Source: Rheinheimera sp. UJ63
GTDB taxonomy: Bacteria; Pseudomonadota; Gammaproteobacteria; Enterobacterales; Alteromonadaceae
DNA: 64,000 nt
Reading direction: 5' to 3'
Assembly (NCBI RefSeq): GCF_021568285.1
Contig: NZ_JAKGTQ010000002.1
Location: 682,001-746,000 of the forward strand
Below the pieces are notes generated by a model. It had not been told where the DNA came from. It worked only from the letters and a program-made list of their open reading frames with translations, and did no database searches. The translations under genes were made by a program, and so were the position numbers. Shown here piece by piece: positions 44,753 through 54,084 of this stretch (positions are counted from its first letter, which is position 1; each line of letters begins with the position of its first letter).

Positions 44753-46726
44753 ATGACCAAAGCCCGCTATCTCACTAAATCACGCTTTAAGCTTGCTTTG
44801 GAGTGTCCAACAAAGCTGTTTTATACCGCAAAGCCAGAGTATGCCAATCAATCTCTCGATGATCCGTTTCTACAAGCCTTGGCCGATGGCGGCTTTCAGG
44901 TTGGCGAACTGGCTAAACAATACTTCTCTGGTGGTATTGATATCGAAACACTGGATGTTGAACAAGCCTTAGCCGAAACGCGTCAATTAATGAGGCGCGA
45001 GCATGTCGTTATTTTTGAAGCGGCTATTCGTTATCAGCAGTTATTCATTCGCGTAGATGTGCTGGTTAAATCGCCGGGTGCAATTCAGCTCATCGAAGTA
45101 AAAGCCAAATCTTATAACCCAGAAAAAGATGGCGATTTTCTAAATAAATCTGGGAAAATTGACAGTAAGTGGAAGCCTTATCTTTATGATGTTGCCTTCC
45201 AGAAATACGTGATTGCGGCAGCCTTCCCCGAGCATAAGGTTTCATCCTATCTTATGTTGGCAGATAAGCAGCAAGCTTGCCAAAGCACAGGACTAAATCA
45301 GAAGTTTCTATTAATCCGTGATGAGCGTTCGCGGCGAGGCGTAAAGGTCATTCAATCACTAACTCAACAAGATCTTGCCGTGCCATTGCTTAGAAAAGTG
45401 AACGTAGACCATGTGGTTAACAAAATTCTCAGTGGTAATAATTTAGATGACTTACCGCTATCTTCCTTTAGTGAAAATGTAGCGTACTTTTCAAAAGCCT
45501 ATGCTGACGATGTTCGCCTTTCTGCAGAGCTCGGTGCCAAGTGTAAAACCTGTGAATTCAAAACAATGCCCAATGAAACCGAGCTGGGTTTAAAAAGTGG
45601 CTTTATAGAGTGTTGGCAACAAAGGCTTGGCTGGCAAGATAGTGATTTTAACGACGCTAACGTATTATCTCTTTGGAATTTCCGAAAAGCAGATCGTTTT
45701 GTCAAAAGCGGCCTTATTAAGCTTAAACAGCTTACCGAAGAGGACATTGATTTTGATGGAAATCTCAGTACGCCTTTGAGCACAACGGCCCGTCAATGGT
45801 TACAAATTTCTAAAGCCAAAAATCAGGACGATACTGTATTTATGGATAAAGCTCAGTTACGTCGGGTCATGGCGAGTTTTACCTATCCATTGCATTTTAT
45901 TGATTTTGAAACAAGCACTGCGGCATTGCCCTATTTCAAGGGGATGGTGCCATACGAGACGGTAGCATTTCAGTTTTCACATCATATGTTACATCTCGAT
46001 GGCAAAGTAGAACATAAAACGCAGTTTCTTGAGGCCACGCCTGGTCAGTTTCCAAACTTTGATTTCGTCCGTAAATTAAAAGCGGCGTTATCAAGTGATC
46101 AGGGCACTATATTCCGCTACTCAAATCATGAGAATACCGTTTTAAATCACATTGCCAATCAGCTAGCCGCCTCTGAAGAGACAGATAAAGACCAGCTAAT
46201 CGATTTTATTAAAACTATTACGCATTCCGGTCAGGATAAAACGGAAAAATGGCAAGGTAGCAGAGATATGGTCGATCTGTTGGAGTTAGTGAAAGCCTAC
46301 TATTTTGACCCCACAACCAAGGGTTCTAATTCACTAAAAGCGGTGTTACCTGCAATACTAAATCGTTCTGATGCGCTGAAAAATTATTATAGTTCTCCAA
46401 TATATGGCACGGCTCATATGCCTAGCCTGAATTTTCAACACCATACCTGGATTGAACTCAATGGTGAAGGAGAAGTTATTGATCCCTATAAAACACTTCC
46501 CAAACTGTTTCAGGATGCCAGTGAGCACGATATCGCATTACTCAGTGAAGCCGATGAGCTTAATCATGGAGGTTTAGCGCTGAGTGCATATGGCAAGCTA
46601 CAGTTTACTACCATGTCGGATTATGAGCGGGCAGAACTTGAATCTGCACTTTTAAAATACTGTGAATTGGATACCCTGGCTATGGTTATGCTGTATCAAG
46701 GTTGGCAGTTTTCGCTAGCTGAGTGA
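44753..46726 (+). CDS. DUF2779-family protein: Cas4-like nuclease fused to RNase H-like exonuclease domain
   Basis: A protein of 657 residues. The N-terminal part is PD-(D/E)XK nuclease-like (FIRVDVLVK, then QLIEVKAKS). Cys18 (LECPTKLFY) with Cys264, Cys267 and Cys287 (CKTCEF and ECWQQR) has the spacing of the Fe-S cluster in Cas4/AddB nucleases. The C-terminal half begins HFIDFETSTAALPYFKG, motif I of DEDD 3'-5' exonucleases, with later acids in KYCELDTLAM. Such DUF2779 proteins occur in islands; the role is probably nucleic-acid degradation. ATG follows aaaaggag. Neighbours are an OGG-like gene and a tandem-AAA gene on the same strand. Confidence 0.87.
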   Translation: MTKARYLTKSRFKLALECPTKLFYTAKPEYANQSLDDPFLQALADGGFQVGELAKQYFSGGIDIETLDVEQALAETRQLMRREHVVIFEAAIRYQQLFIRVDVLVKSPGAIQLIEVKAKSYNPEKDGDFLNKSGKIDSKWKPYLYDVAFQKYVIAAAFPEHKVSSYLMLADKQQACQSTGLNQKFLLIRDERSRRGVKVIQSLTQQDLAVPLLRKVNVDHVVNKILSGNNLDDLPLSSFSENVAYFSKAYADDVRLSAELGAKCKTCEFKTMPNETELGLKSGFIECWQQRLGWQDSDFNDANVLSLWNFRKADRFVKSGLIKLKQLTEEDIDFDGNLSTPLSTTARQWLQISKAKNQDDTVFMDKAQLRRVMASFTYPLHFIDFETSTAALPYFKGMVPYETVAFQFSHHMLHLDGKVEHKTQFLEATPGQFPNFDFVRKLKAALSSDQGTIFRYSNHENTVLNHIANQLAASEETDKDQLIDFIKTITHSGQDKTEKWQGSRDMVDLLELVKAYYFDPTTKGSNSLKAVLPAILNRSDALKNYYSSPIYGTAHMPSLNFQHHTWIELNGEGEVIDPYKTLPKLFQDASEHDIALLSEADELNHGGLALSAYGKLQFTTMSDYERAELESALLKYCELDTLAMVMLYQGWQFSLAE

Positions 46727-46829
46727 GCATAATTGCAATTTAATTATAGGCTTAGCACTTGCTGTGGTTGTATCAATTAATGAGACAACCCTCTGCTACA
46801 ATCTGCGCCCAGTCAACGATGGAGGGGAT

Positions 46830-48884
46830 ATGGAGCAGATTTTTTTAAATGGTGACAAGGCAAACACTTTAGTCGTCAACCCGATAATTTCAACAGATCT
46901 AGCCATTGCCGTTCGTTGGTTGATTAATATCCAACAACATTTTTGCCGGTATCGCTGCGAAAAAGTGCTTACGGGGCTTGGCGTGCCTGATGAGTTGGCT
47001 TTTGCTATTTTTACTGAAGCAGCGGACCTAAATTACAACGCTATTATCAACCTGCTTGATACCTTTATTGCTAACCGTCCGCCTTTAGCGTTGGATAAAA
47101 ATATTCAAGTGTTTGGCACCATGATTGCTTTAACGCCTATTGAGATTGCGGTATTCCGGTTTGTCCTGATAGCGCGTACCTGGGTAGGAATTTTTAATGA
47201 TGTGCAAAACGCCAGATACTATTTATCTAGCAACGATACGTACGAGATCCTGGCAAATTGTATTGGTGCTGATTTGTACGATGTTGAATTAGCCCTACAC
47301 GACCAATCGCCCCTTGCTTTATGTGGCTTGGTTAAGCAGGAGAGGGGGCATACCTTTATTGATCATTTTAGAACAATGAATGTATTCGGAAAGCTCTTCT
47401 CAGACCATTTTAATCCGCAAAGCTTGCTAGAACAATTTTGCACACGCATCAGTAAGCCTGAGCTGAACCTAACCGATTTTGATTATTTAGCTGAGCAAAT
47501 GACGCTTGCGTCAAAACTAATTTCAGCAGCCATAAATCTCAAACAGCGTGGTTGCAATATATTGATTTATGGCCTGCCTGGTACAGGTAAAACAGAAATC
47601 GCTAAGCTGCTTGCATATCAAAACTCGCAGCAGGTAACAGGCGTTAGCGCTGGATTTGAGCAAGAGGTTTATGTTGCTAAATCTAGACTAAATGCACTTT
47701 TAATGTGCCAAAAAATCTACGGCGTGAATGCAGATCATGTTGTGATACTGGATGAGGCTGACGATGTGCTGCCCAGTCAGGTTGGTATTTTACTAGGTAA
47801 TACCGATGCGCAAAAACTGGCTATAAACACCATTTTAGAAACGAACCATTGCCCCTGTATTTGGATTTGTAACAGTATCAAGCAATTTGATCCGGCACAG
47901 CTGAGACGGTTTAGCCAGATTATCCCTGTAAACGTACCACCAAAGAACACTCGCTTGAAAATTGCCCAGCGTTATTTGCAAAACACAGGTGTGTCGGCAG
48001 CCTACATAGATGAGCTTGCGGCAGATGACAATGTAACTCCGGCATTACTAGCAAGGCTCTGGGCTAATAACAATGTTCTTGGCGAGATGCCGTCTTCACA
48101 AAAAGAGCGCTATTTTGATTTAGTGTTAAACCCTATGCTTGAAGCGCAAACTGGGCGTACCCGCATTAAACCTGCAAAGAAACGTATTCGCCCTGAGTTA
48201 TACAACAGCGATTACTCGGTTGCTGAACTTATCAACTATTTAACGCAAGCCGCTGATTTAAAGCTCTGTATCTATGGGCCACCCGGAACCGGTAAAACTA
48301 GCTTTGCCAAGTATCTTGCTGATCAATTAGGGCGGCCTTTGCTGCAGAAGAAAGCGAGTGAATTACTGGGTAGTTATGTGGGAGAAACTGAGCGTGCTAT
48401 TGCAATGGCATTTTGCCAAGCACAAAACGAGGAAGCAATCTTACTACTTGATGAGGTTGATACGTTAATTAGCCATCGAAACCAAACAGAACGGCATTGG
48501 CAAAAAACCATGACCAATGAGCTATTGATGCAACTCGATCACTATCAAGGCATCTTGGTATGCACTACCAATTTTATTGAACAAATCGACGCTGCAGCGT
48601 TACGCCGTTTTGATGTAAAGGTGCAACTTAGCTTTTTAAAACCTGAACAGGCAAAGCACCTATTTCACGAATGTGTTACAGGGCTCGGTTTGTCAGAACC
48701 GTCATCTCAATCTCTCGCCAGCCTTGAAAAAATGCAACTTACGCCAGCTGACTTTGAGCTTGTCAAAAAGCAAATGCGATTCAAAAGCTTTGAAGAGGTT
48801 AATGCGGATATCATATTGACCCATTTAAAGGCTGAAACCGTGTTACGCGGGCAAGTACAACCTAGAATAGGGTTCGTTCATTGA
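46830..48884 (+). CDS. Tandem AAA ATPase, paralogue 2
   Basis: 684 residues with two AAA modules: Walker A 1 GLPGTGKT (248-255), Walker B VVILDEADDVL; Walker A 2 GPPGTGKT (483-490), Walker B ILLLDEVDTL. The second module matches paralogue 1 (37177-39270) closely: LLQKKASELLGSYVGETER, ALRRFDVK, FLKPEQAKHLF and a C-terminal P-IGF. The N-terminal parts differ. ATG 46830 has a ggaggg site 3-4 bases upstream; a GTG-type frame to 46764 has none. It follows the DUF2779 gene by about 100 bp, likely in the same transcript. Confidence 0.87.
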   Translation: MEQIFLNGDKANTLVVNPIISTDLAIAVRWLINIQQHFCRYRCEKVLTGLGVPDELAFAIFTEAADLNYNAIINLLDTFIANRPPLALDKNIQVFGTMIALTPIEIAVFRFVLIARTWVGIFNDVQNARYYLSSNDTYEILANCIGADLYDVELALHDQSPLALCGLVKQERGHTFIDHFRTMNVFGKLFSDHFNPQSLLEQFCTRISKPELNLTDFDYLAEQMTLASKLISAAINLKQRGCNILIYGLPGTGKTEIAKLLAYQNSQQVTGVSAGFEQEVYVAKSRLNALLMCQKIYGVNADHVVILDEADDVLPSQVGILLGNTDAQKLAINTILETNHCPCIWICNSIKQFDPAQLRRFSQIIPVNVPPKNTRLKIAQRYLQNTGVSAAYIDELAADDNVTPALLARLWANNNVLGEMPSSQKERYFDLVLNPMLEAQTGRTRIKPAKKRIRPELYNSDYSVAELINYLTQAADLKLCIYGPPGTGKTSFAKYLADQLGRPLLQKKASELLGSYVGETERAIAMAFCQAQNEEAILLLDEVDTLISHRNQTERHWQKTMTNELLMQLDHYQGILVCTTNFIEQIDAAALRRFDVKVQLSFLKPEQAKHLFHECVTGLGLSEPSSQSLASLEKMQLTPADFELVKKQMRFKSFEEVNADIILTHLKAETVLRGQVQPRIGFVH

Positions 48885-49056
48885 TTTAACCAAATGATAA
48901 AACGTATCCATCAGGCCGCTGAAAGATTTTATAACTTACATAGTGTAAAAGTGAAAGTACTCAGCAGTCTGCAGATATCATCAGGTTCAGAATGTATTTA
49001 TCGGTTAGTCGCAAATCACAACATATTTAGTGAGCAACGTTAGAAGGGAGAGGTTA

Positions 49057-49509
49057 ATGCGTTACATTGAAACGTTAATAGATAACTGTGAGAAAGCCAA
49101 AGCAGCAGTGCCTGTAAAAGAGTTTGTTGTATCTGAAATGTCAGAGCTCGATAATATTGGAACAGCGATTTATATAATCGAAGAGATCGATGGAGATCCT
49201 GAGAAGACATTTATGTCTCTGTCTAATTACAAGAAAACCAAGGAGCGTGCTTGTCCGAAACTTAATGCAGCCTCACCTGTGATGTATGTAGGTTCATCGA
49301 CCACTGGAGTTAGAAAACGTATTGAGCAGCACTTAGGCGATGGACCAGCGGGTACCTATGCCTTACATTTAAAGCATTGGTTTAAGGGTAAACACAAAAT
49401 CACGATAAAAATCTTTGATCAGCCGATTGAAGTGATTCAAATCGTCGAGGATGCGCTATCTCATGAATTGTCACCAGCCTTTGGAAAAAGTGGTGGTAAT
49501 AATAAGTGA
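49057..49509 (+). CDS. GIY-YIG-like nuclease domain protein
   Basis: The 150-residue protein has the GIY-like strand GTAIYIIEEIDGD, the YIG-like strand VMYVGSSTTGVRKRIEQHL with the conserved Arg, and a Glu in VEDALSHELSPAFGKSGGN. These match GIY-YIG endonucleases, although the first motif is degenerate (A-I-Y). I start at ATG 49057 after gggagagg; GTG 49030 is an alternative with no site. A full linker domain for target recognition is missing, so it may need partners. It lies 172 bases after the tandem-AAA gene. Confidence 0.75.
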   Translation: MRYIETLIDNCEKAKAAVPVKEFVVSEMSELDNIGTAIYIIEEIDGDPEKTFMSLSNYKKTKERACPKLNAASPVMYVGSSTTGVRKRIEQHLGDGPAGTYALHLKHWFKGKHKITIKIFDQPIEVIQIVEDALSHELSPAFGKSGGNNK

Positions 49510-49662
49510 ATGTTTTGGTAAGGCAATTGAGCTAGCGGCTTAGATGTATAATATTTAGATGTAACCATGCGTTAACCTATTTACCGTTATGAGCATTTTA
49601 CTTTTTTTAGCTCTATGAATCAGATGTAGTAGAGTTAATTCACAAATGGAGCCATGTGGCCG

Positions 49663-50775
49663 ATGAGTAATATTCAAACTAATTTAATGGCCGAATTTAA
49701 AAAAATTGGATTTTATTCGCCCGTGTTTACGTTGGCTGAGCTGCAAAGCCTATTCGAACAAAATGGTATCTGGGTTATTAATGGTCAAGAATATGATTCA
49801 AAGCATGTAAGAACTATTTTTGCGAATTGCTCTGTAGGGCCAGGTAACCGAGTGGGGGAATCTGTTAAAAGAGGGCATTTACCGTTGTTTATTAAGTGCC
49901 CTGGTAAAGCTGTGTATTCGTTCTATGAAAAATCTGCATCTTCTGATGATAGACACACTTCGGTACTTGTGCAGCAATTTAAACTTCTCGTAACACCTCA
50001 AAAAGCCAAGATGTTGAGCAGTGACTGCATTGAAAAGCCAATAGAACTAACTTTTTTGACAAGCTCTCATGCTGAATTCTTTGCCAAAAATATGTTAAAC
50101 CTAAGCAATGAGACATGGGCTGGTGGCAATGTTCTTGCCTTTGCTAAATATTTATCAGAAAAAGGGTTTCCACTAAACTTGTCTGACTATCTGAATCAAA
50201 AACTTTATCGAAAAAATCTTTTTGAGTTCGTCCGCAAAAATGCTAATAGCACATTAGATTGCTGTATTTCTATTCTTGCTTGGGGTGGAATGAACCGTGA
50301 GCATGCTTTACAAGCTTTTGCTTGTTGGAGTGAGTGGGAACCCATCGCGATCAAAATCCGATCTGGCGAACTCACTCGGAGTGAAGCTTATAATGCGTTC
50401 AGTGAGCTCAGGAAGAGTAAAAAGTTAAAAGGACTTGGTGCTGCCTATTTTACGAAGATTATTTATTTTTTGTCTAAATCCGAATATCGCGGTTACATCA
50501 TGGATCAATGGACTGCCAGATCGTCTAATTTATTGCTCAATACAAAACTAATTGAACTGACTAAAACCACCTTAAAATACGGAAAATTATCTTACTTTGT
50601 TTCAGATAAAAATAGCGCTGAGACCTATGAAAAGTTTTGTCTATTCGTAGAACATCTTGCGCAAGTTTACCAAACAACTCCTGACTTGATTGAGATGAGC
50701 TTATTCTCGCAAGGCTATGGTATGGGTAAATGGCGCAATTATGTGATAGCACAAGATAGTTATTTGTATTCTTGA
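49663..50775 (+). CDS. 8-oxoguanine DNA glycosylase OGG-fold-like protein
   Basis: The C-terminal half (about 190-370) has ILAWGGMNREHALQAF, then the hairpin KSKKLKGLGAAYFTKIIYFL with a candidate catalytic Lys, and YIMDQWTARSSNLL with a candidate Asp. This layout is that of HhH glycosylase/OGG-fold proteins found in islands, not the standard Ogg1. The N-terminal 180 residues (YSPVFTLAELQSLFEQNGIW) are unrecognised, though the early part looks like a winged helix. ATG 49663 is preferred; ATG 49654 is only 2 bases from ggag. Function is inferred: a base-excising or DNA-modifying activity. Confidence 0.75.
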   Translation: MSNIQTNLMAEFKKIGFYSPVFTLAELQSLFEQNGIWVINGQEYDSKHVRTIFANCSVGPGNRVGESVKRGHLPLFIKCPGKAVYSFYEKSASSDDRHTSVLVQQFKLLVTPQKAKMLSSDCIEKPIELTFLTSSHAEFFAKNMLNLSNETWAGGNVLAFAKYLSEKGFPLNLSDYLNQKLYRKNLFEFVRKNANSTLDCCISILAWGGMNREHALQAFACWSEWEPIAIKIRSGELTRSEAYNAFSELRKSKKLKGLGAAYFTKIIYFLSKSEYRGYIMDQWTARSSNLLLNTKLIELTKTTLKYGKLSYFVSDKNSAETYEKFCLFVEHLAQVYQTTPDLIEMSLFSQGYGMGKWRNYVIAQDSYLYS

Positions 50776-51134
50776 GCATTTTCTTGCTGCAATGGACTCT
50801 TTTTTCAAAGCTGCGTATTTCGAGGGCTTCTGGACACCCATTTAGGTATTGTTCGGCCATCCATTTTCTCCCTGCTGCTATTCAAATAAGTTGCTTATGA
50901 CGAACGATATGAACGTATGCATGTTTCGGATTCATCCGAAACATGCAGTGACTAAGGATTCTAAGGCAAAGGTCAAAAGTAAGTGATTTTAGGTACGGGC
51001 AGGGTATTTAAATTTGAGATGTATGAAAAATTTTGTCACAGATCCGTCATAGCAGGGAGTGAAAGTGAAATTTTTGCGACCCTATTTAAGGGAAATTTAT
51101 ATTTATCAATGAGTTACTAAGAAGTGTAAAGTAG
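50776..51134. other. Intergenic region, 359 bp, between the island genes and the tRNA-derived repeats
   Basis: It holds the long palindrome at 50918-50947. A lower-G+C stretch follows to the first 99-bp repeat. No gene is seen. Confidence 0.45.
50918..50947. repeat. 30-bp near-perfect palindrome
   Basis: Arms of 14 bases (TGCATGTTTCGGAT and its complement) with a 2-base centre. No T-run follows, so it is not a typical rho-independent terminator. It lies 143 bp after the last island gene. It may be a recombination, replication or protein-binding site. Confidence 0.6.
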
Positions 51135-51199
51135 TTGTGGGAGCCCTGCTGTTTATGAATAGCGAACCGACGACCTTCGGGTTACCGAAATTTAGACAC

Positions 51200-51223
51200 A
51201 AAAAAATCAGCACAAGGCTGATT
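51200..51223 (-). terminator. Terminator hairpin of repeat unit 1 (similar copies near 51304-51322 and 51403-51421)
   Basis: On the minus strand AATCAGC-CTTGT-GCTGATT is followed by a T-run. The same hairpin recurs once per repeat with a changed loop but intact stem, so it is probably selected. Confidence 0.8.
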
Positions 51224-51497
51224 AAGATGTTGGTTGCGGGAGCCTTGATTTTGGTAAAGAGCGAACCGATGCCCGTTGGGTTACCGAAATTTAGACACAA
51301 AAAAATCAGCACAAAGCTGATTAAGATGTTGGTTGCGGGAGCCTTGATTTTGGTAAAGAGCGAACCGACGTCCGTTGGGTTACCGAGATTTAGACAAAAA
51401 AAAATCAGCACAAGGCTGATTAAGATGTTGGTTGCAGGAGCCCTGATCTTAGTGGAGAGCGAACCGACGACGTTCGGGTTCCCGAAATTAGTGTACA

Positions 51498-51520
51498 ATA
51501 AAACCGACTTAATAGTCGGC
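51498..51520 (-). terminator. Rho-independent terminator after the tRNA-fMet genes
   Basis: On the minus strand CCGACT-ATTA-AGTCGG is followed by TTTTATT. It begins 7 bases after the CCA end of the promoter-distal tRNA. Confidence 0.7.
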
Positions 51521-51525
51521 TTTGT

Positions 51526-51602
<77 letters not shown>

Positions 51603-51686
51603 TCCGAAATTATCCCCGAGCAGTAGAGATAATGGGTTGATATGCAAGACGTTAATTGATGACCTTTGGAATAAACAAGTCACAAT

Positions 51687-51763
<77 letters not shown>

Positions 51764-51781
51764 TCCGTCATTGCGGGGCGC

Positions 51782-51810
51782 ATCTTAGTGTTTTTAGATA
51801 AGCGATGCAA
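51782..51810 (-). promoter_or_regulatory. Promoter of the tRNA-fMet pair
   Basis: On the minus strand: TTGCAT, 17-bp spacer, TAAGAT, then a GC-rich discriminator (GCGCCCCGC). The last is typical of stringently controlled stable-RNA promoters. The start would lie about 10 bases before the tRNA leader. Confidence 0.75.
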
Positions 51811-51969
51811 GCGGTTAATTGCAATATTTTAGTGAATGGCATTCAACTGCTGCTTTAAGCAGCGGCTTGTTGTTTTTAACATCAATATCGTTGCTAACGA
51901 TAATTCTTCAAACGTCTTTAAAGCACATTCTGTTATACTACCGGCCATTTTATTTGAAGGTTGGGTGTT

Positions 51970-54084
51970 ATGCTGGAATTCTGGGCTTTAACGTCAAAAG
52001 GCGTCGAAGAGCTGTTAGCCGATGAGATACGTTCACATCAAGGCGAAGTATTAAAAGTTTCTATGGGTGTGGTGCGCTTTAAAGCAGAGCTAAGCAGCGC
52101 TTATCAGTTGTGCTTATGGTCGCGCTTGGCTACCCGTATTATGCGGCTGATCCAGTCAGAGCCGGTAACAGCAGAAACCGATCTTTATCAAGTGGCACGT
52201 AAAATTGATTGGCCACAGCTCATGACCATTCGTCAAACGCTTGCCGTGGATTGCGTAGGTAAACATGCCACTATCGATAACAGCCAGTTTGGCGGCATGC
52301 GTTTAAAAGATGCGATAGTCGATCAGTTTCGGGAAGAAACCGGTCAGCGCCCAGATGTCGACCGGTTAAACCCCGATATGCGTTTCCAAGTGCGTTTAGA
52401 GAAAAACTTCTTTCATTTCTTGCAAGATTTCTCTGGCCCATCATTACATCAGCGTGGCTATCGCGCCGGGCAGGGGGAAGCGCCGTTAAAAGAACATCTG
52501 GCGGCCGCCTTATTAAAGCGTTCGGGCTGGACACCCGAGCAACCGTTATTTGATCCGTTTTGCGGTAGCGGCACCATCATTATTGAAGCGGCGTTAATTG
52601 CGCTGAACAAAGCCCCCGGCTTACAGCGCGAGCGTTTTGCTTTTGAAGGCTGGCCTGGGCATCGTGCTGCCATATGGCAGCAACTTAAAGCCGCCGCTAA
52701 GGCGCAAGAGCGCAGTTTACCCGATCAGATACTCTGTTATGGCAGTGACACCGACGAGCGCGCTTTATGTAAAGCGCGGCAGAATATTGCGCGTGCTGGT
52801 GTCGCGCATTTAGTCAGTGTCGATTATGGTGATGCCACGGCATTACAAAAAGCGGTTAGCGAGCAACCGGGTGTGATTGTCACTAACCCGCCTTATGGTG
52901 AGCGGTTAGGTGATTTACCCAGTTTAATTCCGTTATACAGCAAATTTGCCTTAGCGTTAAAACAGCATTATCAAGGTTGGCGTTTAGCCATTATTACCTC
53001 AAATGCCGATTTACTGCGTTCATTGCGTTTATCAAAAAGTAAAACTTACAAATTTACCAATGGCCCACTGGATTGTGAATTCACCTTATTTGAATTAACC
53101 GAAAAACAAGTAGCGGTTAGCTCTAGCGCACCGTCGCTGTTTTTTGGCGAAAGCAGCTCTTTTGGTAATCGCTTAGCGAAGAATTTAAAACAATTACAAA
53201 AATGGGCCAAACGCGAAAACCTGAATTGTTATCGCCTGTATGATGCCGATATTCCTGAATATAACGTTGCGGTAGATTGGTACGATGGCGAAGTGGTGGT
53301 GCATGAGTATGCGGCACCGGCTACAGTGGATGAAGATATTGCACAAAAACGGTTGTTTGATGTGGTTAATCAAGTGCCTATGGTACTGGGTATTACATCT
53401 GATAAAATGATTTTAAAAGTGCGAGAAAAGCAAAAAGGCACCAATCAGTATCAAGCCATGGCCAAAGCGGGGCAATATAAAGAAGTGTCAGAATATGGCG
53501 CGCGCTTTTTGGTTAACTTGCGTGATTACCTGGATACCGGTTTATTCTTAGATCACCGCTTAACGCGTCGGCTTATTCAGCAGCAGGCTAAAGGCAAAAC
53601 GGTTCTTAACCTCTTTGCTTACACCGGCACCGCGTCTGTTCACGCTGGTATGGGTGGTGCGGCGAGTGTTACTACCGTCGATATGTCGAATACTTATTTA
53701 GATTGGGCAAAACGCAACTTTATGCTGAATGGCCTACAAGGTAATCAGTATCAGTTTGAGCAAGCTGACTGTTTACAGTGGCTGTCACGTAATCGCAATT
53801 TATATGATTTGATCTTTGTGGATCCGCCCACCTTTTCTAACTCAAAGCGGATGGAAGACAATTGGGATGTGCAGCGCGATCATGTGAAATTAATCAATAT
53901 GTTGATAGGGCGGTTAGCACCCGGTGGCAAGGTAATTTTCTCGAACAACAAGCGGCGTTTTAAAATTGATCAAACCGCCTTAGTCGAGTCTGGTTGGCAG
54001 GTAAAAGATATTTCTGCCGCTACCTTACCAGAGGATTTTAAACGCAATCCGCACATTCACGTGTGCTTTGAGTTAACGCGTTAA
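51970..54084 (+). CDS. rlmL: 23S rRNA G2445 N2- / G2069 N7-methyltransferase RlmKL
   Basis: A two-enzyme fusion of 704 residues. The N-terminal THUMP domain (about 45-155) is followed by the RlmL methyltransferase with FDPFCGSGTIIIEAA and TNPPYGERLGDLPSL. The C-terminal RlmK methyltransferase has NLFAYTGTASVHAG and FVDPPTFSNSKRM. Both halves are complete. ATG 51970 begins the family's usual LEFWALTSKGVEELL start; the TTG at 51961 is not needed. The glutaredoxin-like gene overlaps the stop (TAATG). Confidence 0.97.
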   Translation: MLEFWALTSKGVEELLADEIRSHQGEVLKVSMGVVRFKAELSSAYQLCLWSRLATRIMRLIQSEPVTAETDLYQVARKIDWPQLMTIRQTLAVDCVGKHATIDNSQFGGMRLKDAIVDQFREETGQRPDVDRLNPDMRFQVRLEKNFFHFLQDFSGPSLHQRGYRAGQGEAPLKEHLAAALLKRSGWTPEQPLFDPFCGSGTIIIEAALIALNKAPGLQRERFAFEGWPGHRAAIWQQLKAAAKAQERSLPDQILCYGSDTDERALCKARQNIARAGVAHLVSVDYGDATALQKAVSEQPGVIVTNPPYGERLGDLPSLIPLYSKFALALKQHYQGWRLAIITSNADLLRSLRLSKSKTYKFTNGPLDCEFTLFELTEKQVAVSSSAPSLFFGESSSFGNRLAKNLKQLQKWAKRENLNCYRLYDADIPEYNVAVDWYDGEVVVHEYAAPATVDEDIAQKRLFDVVNQVPMVLGITSDKMILKVREKQKGTNQYQAMAKAGQYKEVSEYGARFLVNLRDYLDTGLFLDHRLTRRLIQQQAKGKTVLNLFAYTGTASVHAGMGGAASVTTVDMSNTYLDWAKRNFMLNGLQGNQYQFEQADCLQWLSRNRNLYDLIFVDPPTFSNSKRMEDNWDVQRDHVKLINMLIGRLAPGGKVIFSNNKRRFKIDQTALVESGWQVKDISAATLPEDFKRNPHIHVCFELTR

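Noticed and set aside
30280-50775. CRISPR array or known BREX, CBASS or Thoeris operon
   Set aside because: No repeat-spacer array is present. Methyltransferase (PglX), BrxC, cyclase or TIR genes are missing, so no named system can be assigned.
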